This document shows positions 1 to 6,442 of a stretch of DNA of 22,983 nucleotides, piece after piece. Every line of letters begins with the position of its first letter. Positions within the stretch are counted from its first letter, which is position 1. The stretch comes from JANNHK01 sp034408875 (GTDB taxonomy: Bacteria; Actinomycetota; Acidimicrobiia; IMCC26256; PALSA-610). Both the position numbers and the translations under genes were made by a program. A model generated the notes under the pieces. It was not told where the DNA came from. It did no database searches and saw nothing but the letters and a program-made list of their open reading frames with translations. The stretch covers positions 1 through 22,983 of the forward strand of contig JAWXCJ010000353.1 of assembly GCA_034408875.1 (NCBI GenBank), given 5' to 3'.

Positions 1-1751
1 CCGCGGCGGCGCAGCGTGTACAGCGGGAACGTGCCGAAGCCTTTCGCGGTCGGGACGGGGCCTACGTACTGGCACGACAACTCGTCGAGGCCGTCCAACG
101 CCACGAGCGCGGCGAACGGATCGGTGACGTAGACGGCGCCGGGCGGGGTGCCGGGTTCGACGCGCGCGGTGCGCGTCACCTCGACCCCGAAGAACCCGGG
201 CACGCCGGTGATCGGGTCGATCTGCTCGAACACGGGCCCGGCGTGCGCGCCCACCCGCAACGCGAGCGGCGGCAACCCGAGAGCCGCGAGATCAACCGAA
301 CGCATCGTGTCCTGCAGCGCCAGCGCACAACGCGCCGCGACCGCCACGTCGTCGAAGACCAGATAGATACCGTCACCCCACGTGTTGCGGAAGCGCACCG
401 CATCGGCGTACGAGTCGATGGTCGCAGCCAACGCCGAGAGCACGTGGTCGACGAACGCCGGTACCTGCCCCTCGGACAGGCGGCTGAACCCCTGCACGTC
501 GGCAAAGATCATCGCCCGCACCGAACGCGCGCCTTCGGCCGGGTCGTCCTTGCCGTTCGCGCGCGGATCGCCACCATCGACCGATATGACGTGGCGCGTG
601 CAACCCGTACGTTCCCAGGCCGAGATGTCGACAGCAGTGCCGGCCGGTCCCGCGGCCGGTTTGCCGTCCCACACCGCGAGCTGAGAGACGGTCGTCGCGA
701 GATACGACGCCCGCAGCAACGCCTTGCCCATCGCGACTTCGGCACCGAACGCGAACAGTTCAGGGGCACCGAGATACGGGCCCTCGGTCGCGTAGGTCAC
801 CGACGCCGCCCGGGCCAGGGCATCCTCGAACCGGTGCACCCACTCCAGCCCGCCGGGCGCGACCGACACCCGCACGAAGTCGTCTTGCGCACACGGGAAC
901 ACCACATGCAGTTCTGCCCCACGCGCGAGCAACGCTTCGGCGACGATGAGGTCGGCACCACACGCAAGCGCGCCGTACCCGAACCCCACCGATTCGGCTT
1001 CGAGCCGCGCCGCGATCTGATCGGCCAGCCGATCTTCGGCATTCGCACCGAGCCGCGGCGCAAGGTGCCCGGTGTAGTGCACGACCTGCGGGATCTCGAG
1101 CACGTCGACGATGCCCGCATCGCAACCGACGAGCTCGCACACGAGGGCGAGCTGACGCCGCGTCGTCGCACGCGACGCGATGTCGGGCACCGTCGCCAGC
1201 GCGTGCCGCAAGGCGACCCGCGCGTCGGCGACCGCACCGAGCAGCAGGAGCGCTTCGGCACGCGTGGCTTCGGTCCAGTACACGTCCTCACCGTCAGCGG
1301 GCGACGCCAAGAGACTCAGCACTTCGGTGGCGATCGCGTGGCTGCGCTGCTGGTCGCCTGCGAGCGACCACATCGTGGCCGCGTTGACCCCCGCGAACGG
1401 TCGGTCGAGGGCCCGGTACGTGGTCTCGTAGAGCTGGGCCGCCAACCCGGCCCGCCGCGCCCGCTCCTCACCGCTGACGCTCATCGCCGCGTCCTTGGCG
1501 AGGCGGGCGCGCAACGCACCGAGATCCTCGACGAGATCAGTCGGTGCGCCGGCCGGCGCGTCACCGTCGAGCCCGAAGACGGCGAGCTGTTCGGCCGCCC
1601 GATCGGTGGCGCCCGCGCGGGCCAGCGCGAGCACCGCGAGATAGCGGACGGCCGCGTCGTCGGGCCGCTCGGAAGCCGCGCGCATCGCGAGGTCGTAGGC
1701 CACGAGGTAGTCACCGCGACCGATCGCGGCCCGCATCTCGTGGTCGTTCAC
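1..1751 (-). CDS. TPR/TRAFs-binding-type protein with C-terminal class III nucleotide cyclase domain (partial)
   Basis: This is a probable signalling protein whose C-terminal domain would make cAMP or cGMP from ATP or GTP. About 583 codons are present and the end lies just off the window. The N-terminal ~150 residues are Ala/Leu-rich helical repeats. Residues ~220-390 look like a Rossmann-type (SLOG-like) region with HYTGHLAPR and ACGADLIVAEALLARG. The cyclase domain covers ~410-580: FADVQGFSRLSEG carries the first metal Asp (~418), NTWGDGIYLVF the second (~460), and YVGPVPTAKGFGTFPLY is the usual terminal strand, so only a few residues should be missing. The start is GTG 1751, six bases after a CAGCAT hexamer; ATG 1736 is the alternative. 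The architecture matches actinobacterial DUF4071-type proteins. The cyclase call is strong; the N-terminal domain names are inference. The gene has no intact operon partner in the window. Confidence 0.85.
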   Translation of the reverse strand, partial: MNDHEMRAAIGRGDYLVAYDLAMRAASERPDDAAVRYLAVLALARAGATDRAAEQLAVFGLDGDAPAGAPTDLVEDLGALRARLAKDAAMSVSGEERARRAGLAAQLYETTYRALDRPFAGVNAATMWSLAGDQQRSHAIATEVLSLLASPADGEDVYWTEATRAEALLLLGAVADARVALRHALATVPDIASRATTRRQLALVCELVGCDAGIVDVLEIPQVVHYTGHLAPRLGANAEDRLADQIAARLEAESVGFGYGALACGADLIVAEALLARGAELHVVFPCAQDDFVRVSVAPGGLEWVHRFEDALARAASVTYATEGPYLGAPELFAFGAEVAMGKALLRASYLATTVSQLAVWDGKPAAGPAGTAVDISAWERTGCTRHVISVDGGDPRANGKDDPAEGARSVRAMIFADVQGFSRLSEGQVPAFVDHVLSALAATIDSYADAVRFRNTWGDGIYLVFDDVAVAARCALALQDTMRSVDLAALGLPPLALRVGAHAGPVFEQIDPITGVPGFFGVEVTRTARVEPGTPPGAVYVTDPFAALVALDGLDELSCQYVGPVPTAKGFGTFPLYTLRRR

Positions 1752-1763
1752 GGCACCATGCTG
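1752..1763 (-). promoter_or_regulatory. Leaderless-type -10 element of the cyclase gene
   Basis: CAGCAT is followed by GGTGCC and then the GTG start. The 6-nt spacing would place +1 on the start codon. No clear -35 is seen. The 15 bases AGCATGGTGCCGTGA recur at the start of the HD-domain gene. Confidence 0.4.
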
Positions 1764-1825
1764 GCCGCTCTGCTCCCCGGAGGACGATTGGGGCCCGCCG
1801 TATCGGGCTCCACGTCGCCTACGGA

Positions 1826-1900
1826 CTACCTCGACGCGGAGCTCCGGACCAGCGCGAATCCGCCGCCGGCCAGCCCGAAACGCGATTCGACGAGACCGGC
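1826..1900 (-). other. Unidentified C-terminal coding remnant
   Basis: After the sigma-factor remnant, a different minus-strand frame reads AGLVESRFGLAGGGFALV and closes at a TAG (1828-1826). The hydrophobic glycine-rich strand looks like a genuine protein C-terminus in a frame shifted from the sigma motifs. I do not recognise the family. It suggests that a further deletion fused two unrelated or distant coding segments here. Confidence 0.25.
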
Positions 1901-1901
1901 C

Positions 1902-2081
1902 CGCGTCGGCACAGGCGCGGCGGGCGATGGCGAGCAGCCACGTGCGGCCGCCGGCATCGCCCCGGCCCACGAGGTGGGCGCAGTACCGCCCCACGTCGGC
2001 TTGACTGCGCCGTACCGCCGAGCCGAACGCGGCCCGGTCGCCGTCGCGTGCGGCGAGGAGGTGGCGCGTCAGGTCGTCCAC
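1902..2081 (-). pseudogene. ECF sigma-70 factor remnant with internal deletion
   Basis: From GTG 2081 the reading frame gives DDLTRHLLAARDGDRAAFG, then DVGRYCAHLVGRGDA joined directly to GGRTWLLAIARRACADA. These are the region 2.1 and region 2.4 boundary motifs of ECF sigma factors. The ~25 residues that normally lie between them (DDLxQ core-binding helix and the following RALxxLPxFRGDA segment) are absent. In intact relatives the missing segment typically starts and ends with a similar GDA motif, so loss between short repeats is plausible. After residue ~60 the frame reads low-complexity Arg/Gly sequence with no region 4, so it cannot be a working sigma factor as written. A TACCGT hexamer lies 9 nt before the start. 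It is divergent from copCD. Decay or assembly collapse are both possible. Confidence 0.6.
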
Positions 2082-2252
2082 GAAGGAGTTACGGTACAGA
2101 ACCGGGAACTGGACGGCCACGCGGGACGACTACCACCTCATGCACTGCTCGCGATCCCGAGCCTGTTCCCGGCGTCGGGCGAGACCCACGCCAAGCACCT
2201 CGGCGCCCCATCGACCTCGCGCTCGCGGTCGGCTTCGCGTGCCACTCGCGGC

Positions 2253-3361
2253 GTGAAACGCACACTCGCCGCTGTTGGCGCGGTCTTCGCACTCGTTGTC
2301 ATCCCGGCGGCGTCGGCGTTCGCGCATGCGTCGCTCGAGTCGTCCGATCCCGCCGCGAACGCAGTGCGACCGGTAGGCGACCCACCGGCCGACGCCCAGA
2401 CGGTCGCCGGGCTCCTCGACAGCGACACCGGTCGGGGTGTCGGCATCTCGTTCGCGCTCACGCGCGCGCTCGCGTTCGCGGGCGTGCTCGTGCTCGTCGG
2501 CGCGCTCGGTCGTCGCGCTCGTCACCGCGCCCCTCGGCATCAGCCTCCAGGCGGCGTACACGAACCGCAGCGAGATCTCGGCCGCCTGGGACACCGGCGC
2601 GATCAGCGACGTGCTCGACACGCTGTTCGGGCAGGGCCGGCTGGCGCGCATCGCGATCCTGCTGCTCGCCATCCCCTTCGTGCGCAAACCCGGGGCCAAG
2701 CGGGCGCCGTATGTCACAGGCGTCGAAGTCGCGCTCGGTATCGCCCTGCTCGCGTCCGTCACGATCTCGGGTCACGCGCGCACCGGCCGCCTCACGTCGC
2801 TCGCGACGACGACCGACCTCGTGCATCTGGCGGCGGCCGCGGTGTGGCTGGGCGGGCTGTCCGTACTGGCGGTCATGCTGTGCCGGCGGGTGCGCCCGGG
2901 GGGTTCACTCGAAGCCGTCAACCACTTCGCGGAGATCGCGCCGACTGCGATCGTCGTCATCATTATTTCGGGGATCGTGCAGTCGTTGCGCCAGACCGAA
3001 GGCCTGCAGTCGTTCGTCGACACCACGTACGGACGCCTCCTGCTCGCCAAAATCGGGCTCGTGATTGTGATCCTCGCGGCCGCGAGCGCGAGCCGCGCCA
3101 TCGTGCGCGGCCGTATCATGGCGAACTTGATGCCGGCCGGCGCTGGTGCTCGTCGTCACCGCCGCGCTCGTGAACACCGAACCCGCTCGCGGCGCGGTGG
3201 CCGACGAAGCGCGCACCGATACCGCGGCCGAGCACGACCACGGCACCGTCCCGCCCGCGGGGAACGTGCAGCTGTTCCCCGGCGAGTGGACCCTCGAGAT
3301 CAAGGCCCTGGTGAGCGCAATCGACCAAGACGTAGTAACCGACACCGTTCCCGTCGGCTGA
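2253..3361 (+). pseudogene. CopC-CopD copper resistance fusion, interrupted by deletions and two frame changes
   Basis: This is a periplasmic copper-binding plus copper-transport membrane protein, spread over three frames. GTG 2253 opens a signal peptide (MKRTLAAVGAVFALVVIPAA, then SAFA) followed by HASLESSDPAANAV, the mature CopC N-terminus with its copper-binding His. The rest of the CopC beta-barrel is missing; the frame jumps straight to VGDPPADAQTVAGLLDSDTG and the first CopD helix (ALTRALAFAGVLVLVGA). Near 2500-2515 coding moves to another frame, which holds several clean membrane helices, SGHARTG and DLVHLAAAAVWLGGL, ending about 3140. A third frame from ~3146 gives LVVTAALVNTEPARG and a short C-terminal domain (FPGEWTLEIKALVSAIDQDV) ending at TGA 3361, lacking ~60-70 expected residues. 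Family identity is confident. Whether the breaks are biological or from assembly cannot be told. It ends 21 nt before the radical SAM gene. Confidence 0.75.
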
Positions 3362-3370
3362 CCAATGGGC

Positions 3371-3382
3371 GACAATGGGGCC
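3371..3382 (+). promoter_or_regulatory. Leaderless-type -10 element of the radical SAM gene
   Basis: GACAAT, six bases (GGGGCC), then GTG 3383. This favours GTG 3383 over the in-frame ATG 3365, which lies upstream of the hexamer. The operon may therefore have its own promoter independent of copCD. Confidence 0.4.
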
Positions 3383-4459
3383 GTGACAACCGTCCCGACG
3401 AAGTACTGGCACCCGCTCGCCGACGGGCGCATCCAATGCGACGTGTGCCCCCGTGCGTGCAAACTCCGCGAAGGCCGGCGGGGCTTGTGCTTCGTACGGG
3501 CGCGCGAAGACGACGCGGTCGTGCTCACGACCTACGGACGTTCCAGCGGCTTCTGCGTCGACCCCGTCGAGAAGAAGCCGCTCAACCACTTCCTGCCCGG
3601 TTCGGCGGTGCTGTCGTTCGGCACGGCCGGGTGCAACCTCGCGTGCCGGTTCTGCCAGAACTGGGACATCTCGAAGTCGAAGGAGATCGACACCCTCGCC
3701 GACGCCGCGTCGCCCGCCACGATCGCCCGCGCCGCCGCCGAACTCGGCTGTCGCAGCGTGGCGTTCACGTACAACGACCCGACGATCTTCATCGAGTACG
3801 CGATGGATGTTGCCGACGCGTGTCGCGATGCGGGCATCGCGGCCATCGCCGTCACCGCCGGGTACATCTGCCCCGAACCCCGCCGCGAGTTCTACGCGCA
3901 CATCGACGCGGCCAACGTCGACCTCAAGGCGTTCACCGAGGAGTTCTACCGCCACGTGTGCGGCAGTCACCTGCGCGACGTGCTCGACACCCTCGAGTAC
4001 CTCGTGCACGAAACCGACGTGTGGACCGAGATCACGAACCTGCTGATTCCGGGTAAGAACGACAGCGACGACGAGCTCGACGCGATGACGACGTGGATCG
4101 TCGAGCACCTCGGGCCCGACGTGCCGGTGCACTTCACCGCGTTCCATCCCGACTTCAAGATGCTCGACCCGCCGGCGACCCCGCCTGCGACGTTGACACG
4201 CGCGCGTGAGATCGCGCGGCGCAACGGCATCCGCCACGCGTACGCCGGCAACGTGCACGACCAGGCCGGGGGCAGCACCTACTGCCACGCGTGCGGCGCG
4301 CTGCTGATCGAACGCGACTGGTACCGGCTCGGCCGCTACGACGTCACCGCCCACGGCCGGTGCGGCGAGTGCGGGGTCGTGGTGCCGGGCCGGTTCGACG
4401 GACCGGCGGGCACGTGGGGCCGGCGCCGCCTCCCCGTGCGGCTGGCGGATCTCGCGTGA
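3383..4459 (+). CDS. amrS: AmmeMemoRadiSam system radical SAM enzyme
   Basis: This 358-residue radical S-adenosylmethionine enzyme belongs to the three-gene AmmeMemoRadiSam set; its substrate is not established. The 4Fe-4S motif CNLACRFC gives Cys84, Cys88 and Cys91, within FGTAGCNLACRFCQNWDISK. An N-terminal Cys cluster (Cys19, 22, 26, 36) precedes it, as in pyruvate formate-lyase activase-like members. AFTYNDPTIFIEY and NVDLKAF are family motifs of the TIM barrel. A C-terminal zinc ribbon uses Cys301/304 and Cys327/330. GTG 3383 is chosen because a GACAAT hexamer lies six bases upstream; ATG 3365 would add six residues. Its stop overlaps the next start by four bases (GTGA), so the three proteins are probably made together. 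Family assignment is firm; the function is open. Confidence 0.92.
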   Translation: MTTVPTKYWHPLADGRIQCDVCPRACKLREGRRGLCFVRAREDDAVVLTTYGRSSGFCVDPVEKKPLNHFLPGSAVLSFGTAGCNLACRFCQNWDISKSKEIDTLADAASPATIARAAAELGCRSVAFTYNDPTIFIEYAMDVADACRDAGIAAIAVTAGYICPEPRREFYAHIDAANVDLKAFTEEFYRHVCGSHLRDVLDTLEYLVHETDVWTEITNLLIPGKNDSDDELDAMTTWIVEHLGPDVPVHFTAFHPDFKMLDPPATPPATLTRAREIARRNGIRHAYAGNVHDQAGGSTYCHACGALLIERDWYRLGRYDVTAHGRCGECGVVVPGRFDGPAGTWGRRRLPVRLADLA

Positions 4460-5256
4460 CGGTGCGCGCCCCCGCGGTCGCGGGGCGCTTCTACCCCGGC
4501 GACGAAGCCACGTTGCGCGCCGCCGTCGACGAGTACCTGGCCGGCGCGGTCACGACCGACGGCGCGCCGCCCAAGGCGATCGTCGCGCCGCACGCGGGCT
4601 ACATGTACTCGGGCGCAGTCGCCGCGAGCGCCTACGCGGCGCTGGCCGAGTGCCGGGCCGTGGTGCGCCGGGTCGTCTTGCTCGGACCTGCGCACCGCGT
4701 CGCGCTCGACGGTATCGCGGCGCCCACGGTCGACGCGTTCCGCACGCCACTCGGCGACGTGGTGGTCGACACCGACGCGCGCGACGCGATCGGCGACCTC
4801 GCCGGCGTGGTCGTCGACGATCGTCCCCACACGGGCGAACACAGCGTCGAAGTACACCTTCCGTTCCTGCAGCACGTGCTCACCGAGTTCCGTGTCCTCC
4901 CTCTCGTCGTCGGCCGCGCTTCCTCCGACCAGGTGGCCGCCGTGCTCGAGCGCCTGTGGGGAGGGCCCGAGACGTTGATTGTCGTGTCGAGCGACCTGTC
5001 GCACTACGAGTCGAACGACGTCGCCCACGAGCACGACCGGCGCACGGCGGCCGCCATCCTCGCGGGCGACGGGTCCGCGCTCGACGGGCACGACGCGTGC
5101 GGCGTCTACCCGCTGCGCGGCCTGCTCGTCGCGGCCCGGCACCGGCACTTGGAACCCCGACTCCTCGACCTCCGGACGTCGGGCGACATCGCCGGAAGCA
5201 CGGATCGCGTTGTCGGCTACGGCGCCTTCACATTCACGCCCGCGTCGACATCGTGA
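4456..5256 (+). CDS. amrB: AmmeMemoRadiSam system protein B (MEMO-like)
   Basis: This 266-residue protein has the MEMO fold, related to extradiol dioxygenases. It starts RAPAVAGRFYPGD, the family signature. The residues matching the human MEMO1 metal and active site are present: His46 (APHAGY), His80 (GPAH), Asp180 and His183 (SSDLSHYES) and Cys215 (DACGVYPLRGL). A metal-dependent redox or enzymatic role is thus possible, and human MEMO1 has been reported to bind copper and iron. No signal peptide is seen, so it should be cytoplasmic. GTGA overlaps join it to both neighbours, which argues for a stoichiometric complex or pathway. No lesion is visible and the length is normal. The molecular function in bacteria is unknown. 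Confidence 0.92.
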   Translation: MTVRAPAVAGRFYPGDEATLRAAVDEYLAGAVTTDGAPPKAIVAPHAGYMYSGAVAASAYAALAECRAVVRRVVLLGPAHRVALDGIAAPTVDAFRTPLGDVVVDTDARDAIGDLAGVVVDDRPHTGEHSVEVHLPFLQHVLTEFRVLPLVVGRASSDQVAAVLERLWGGPETLIVVSSDLSHYESNDVAHEHDRRTAAAILAGDGSALDGHDACGVYPLRGLLVAARHRHLEPRLLDLRTSGDIAGSTDRVVGYGAFTFTPASTS

Positions 5257-5804
5257 ACGAACTCTGCGCCATCGCCCTCGAAGCGATCCGGCGGCGCCTC
5301 GCCCAAGAGCCGGACCGCGCGCCGGCGTTGACCTCGACGCTCGCGGAACCGGGGGCAGCATTCGTCACGCTCGAACGCGACGAACGGCTGCTCGGTTGCG
5401 TCGGCTCGCTCGAAGCGGTGCGGCCGCTCGGTGCCGACGTCGCCCGGCACGCGGTCGCGGCAGCGTTCGCCGACCCGAGAGTTCCGCCGATCACCGTCGC
5501 CGACTACGAACAGATGTCATGCAAGGTGGCGGTGCTGAGCCCAATGACACCGCTCGCCGTCGACTCGTTCGCCGCGCTCACCCGCGCGTTGCGGCCGAAC
5601 GTCGACGGCCTCGTCGTCGCCTCCGGCAAACAGCGCGCGACGTTCCTCCCCTCGGTGTGGGCGAAGGTCCCCGACATCGCGGCCTTTCTCGACGAGCTCT
5701 GGCGCAAAGCCGCCCTCGTGTCGGGCACGTGGCCGACGGGAATCCAATGCTCGACGTACACCACCGACGAGTACGCCGCCGCCGGTCCCCGACCGTTTCG
5801 CTAA
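5253..5804 (+). CDS. amrA: AmmeMemoRadiSam system protein A (AMMECR1-like)
   Basis: This 183-residue AMMECR1-domain protein is the last gene of the operon. The conserved core is visible: RLLGCVGSLEAVRPL (family LRGCIG motif), then AAAFADPRVPPIT and MSCKVAVLSPM, ending in the typical FLPSVWAKVP and LWRKAAL helices. Cys residues in the LLGCVG and MSCKV motifs are family-conserved positions. It begins with GTG inside the TGA of the MEMO gene. In archaea and some bacteria AMMECR1 and MEMO can be fused, which supports a shared job. The biochemical activity of the domain is not established. It converges on the HD-domain gene with 89 bases between stops. Confidence 0.92.
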   Translation: MNELCAIALEAIRRRLAQEPDRAPALTSTLAEPGAAFVTLERDERLLGCVGSLEAVRPLGADVARHAVAAAFADPRVPPITVADYEQMSCKVAVLSPMTPLAVDSFAALTRALRPNVDGLVVASGKQRATFLPSVWAKVPDIAAFLDELWRKAALVSGTWPTGIQCSTYTTDEYAAAGPRPFR

Positions 5805-5893
5805 GCGCGCGCCGCGAGCAGGTCTTCCATGTCGGCGATCTCGCTGGTCTGCGCACGGTTCCAGCGTCGCGCCGGTTGGGCTCCCGGCCCGTT
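5801..5893 (-). pseudogene. Possible DUF305 C-terminal remnant between convergent genes
   Basis: Directly after the HD-gene stop and in the same frame, 30 codons read through to a TAG at 5803-5801. The last part, RWNRAQTSEIADMEDLLAA, resembles the C-terminal helix of DUF305 proteins (pattern AQxxEIxxMxxLL). No start or HH-GM motif is present, so at most a tail survives. The match is short and could be chance. A weak GCCGG/CCGGC stem (about 5872-5889) is the only terminator-like structure seen here. Confidence 0.3.
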
Positions 5894-6430
5894 TCAGGTC
5901 ACGGCGAACACGCGGCGCACGAGCGGGAGGAAGTGCTCCAGCGGCTCGGTGTCGTAGCGTGGGTCGAAGCTCACCTGGTCCCAGTCGTCGACGAACCGCT
6001 CGGCCAGGGCAAACCAAGCCTCGTCGCGCCAACGGGCTCGGCGCTCGGGGTCGCCGCCGAACACGTGGGCCATGTGCCGCGCCGTGAAGTCCTGGTGGTA
6101 GCGCACGACGTTGTACACGTCGGTGCGTACGTAGGGTCGCAAGATCTCGCCCGCGACGGCGTCGTGGCAGTCGTCACCTGCGAACTTCCCGAGGTCGTGC
6201 AGCACGGCGGCGACGACAACCTCGTCGTCGGCACCGGCCCGCTCGGCCCGCGTCGCCGTCTGCAGCCCGTGAGTCAGTTGGTCGACGGCAAACCCGTCGT
6301 CGACGCCCGCTTGCATCGCGAGGAGGAGCAGGATGCGGTCGGCGACGCCTGCGTCGAACTCGGCCGACGCGGCATCGGCCTCAGCCCACTGCTCCGGGGT
6401 CGACGTGTCCATGCGGGTGATGCGGGTCAC
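5894..6430 (-). CDS. HD-domain protein, PhnZ/MIOX-like candidate diiron enzyme
   Basis: This 178-residue HD-domain protein shows the full ligand pattern of the mixed-valent diiron oxygenase branch (PhnZ, MIOX): His54 (QLTHGLQTA), His78-Asp79 (VLHDLGKF), His89 (DCHDAVAGEIL), His112 (VVRYHQDF) and a late Asp near 149 (FVDDWDQVSFD). The 24-residue spacing from His54 to His78 fits PhnZ. The HDxxGxxxLRPYV run is also typical. It could instead be a phosphohydrolase, which share much of the pattern. It starts at GTG 6430, or ATG 6412 six codons on. The gene begins 12 nt after the acyl-CoA ligase stop, so it is probably the last gene of the catabolic operon, yet GAGCAT lies six bases before GTG and may give it its own promoter. 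Domain certain, reaction uncertain. Confidence 0.8.
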   Translation of the reverse strand: MTRITRMDTSTPEQWAEADAASAEFDAGVADRILLLLAMQAGVDDGFAVDQLTHGLQTATRAERAGADDEVVVAAVLHDLGKFAGDDCHDAVAGEILRPYVRTDVYNVVRYHQDFTARHMAHVFGGDPERRARWRDEAWFALAERFVDDWDQVSFDPRYDTEPLEHFLPLVRRVFAVT

Positions 6431-6442
6431 GGCACCATGCTC
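6431..6442 (-). promoter_or_regulatory. Possible leaderless -10 element of the HD gene
   Basis: GAGCAT-GGTGCC-GTG fills exactly the 12-nt gap after the acyl-CoA ligase stop. The 15 bases from AGCAT onwards are identical to those at the cyclase start. Confidence 0.35.

Noticed and set aside
2082..2252. Additional gene between the sigma remnant and copC
   Set aside because: No frame gives recognisable motifs; treated as the divergent intergenic region of damaged genes.
243..3173. A 976-codon plus-strand open frame
   Set aside because: Its first half is the codon-register antisense of the cyclase gene and is Arg/His-rich without motifs; only 2253-2505 of this frame (CopC start) is real.
3365..3382. 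ATG 3365 as the radical SAM start
   Set aside because: It lies upstream of the GACAAT hexamer, and the added residues are not family-like; GTG 3383 fits better.
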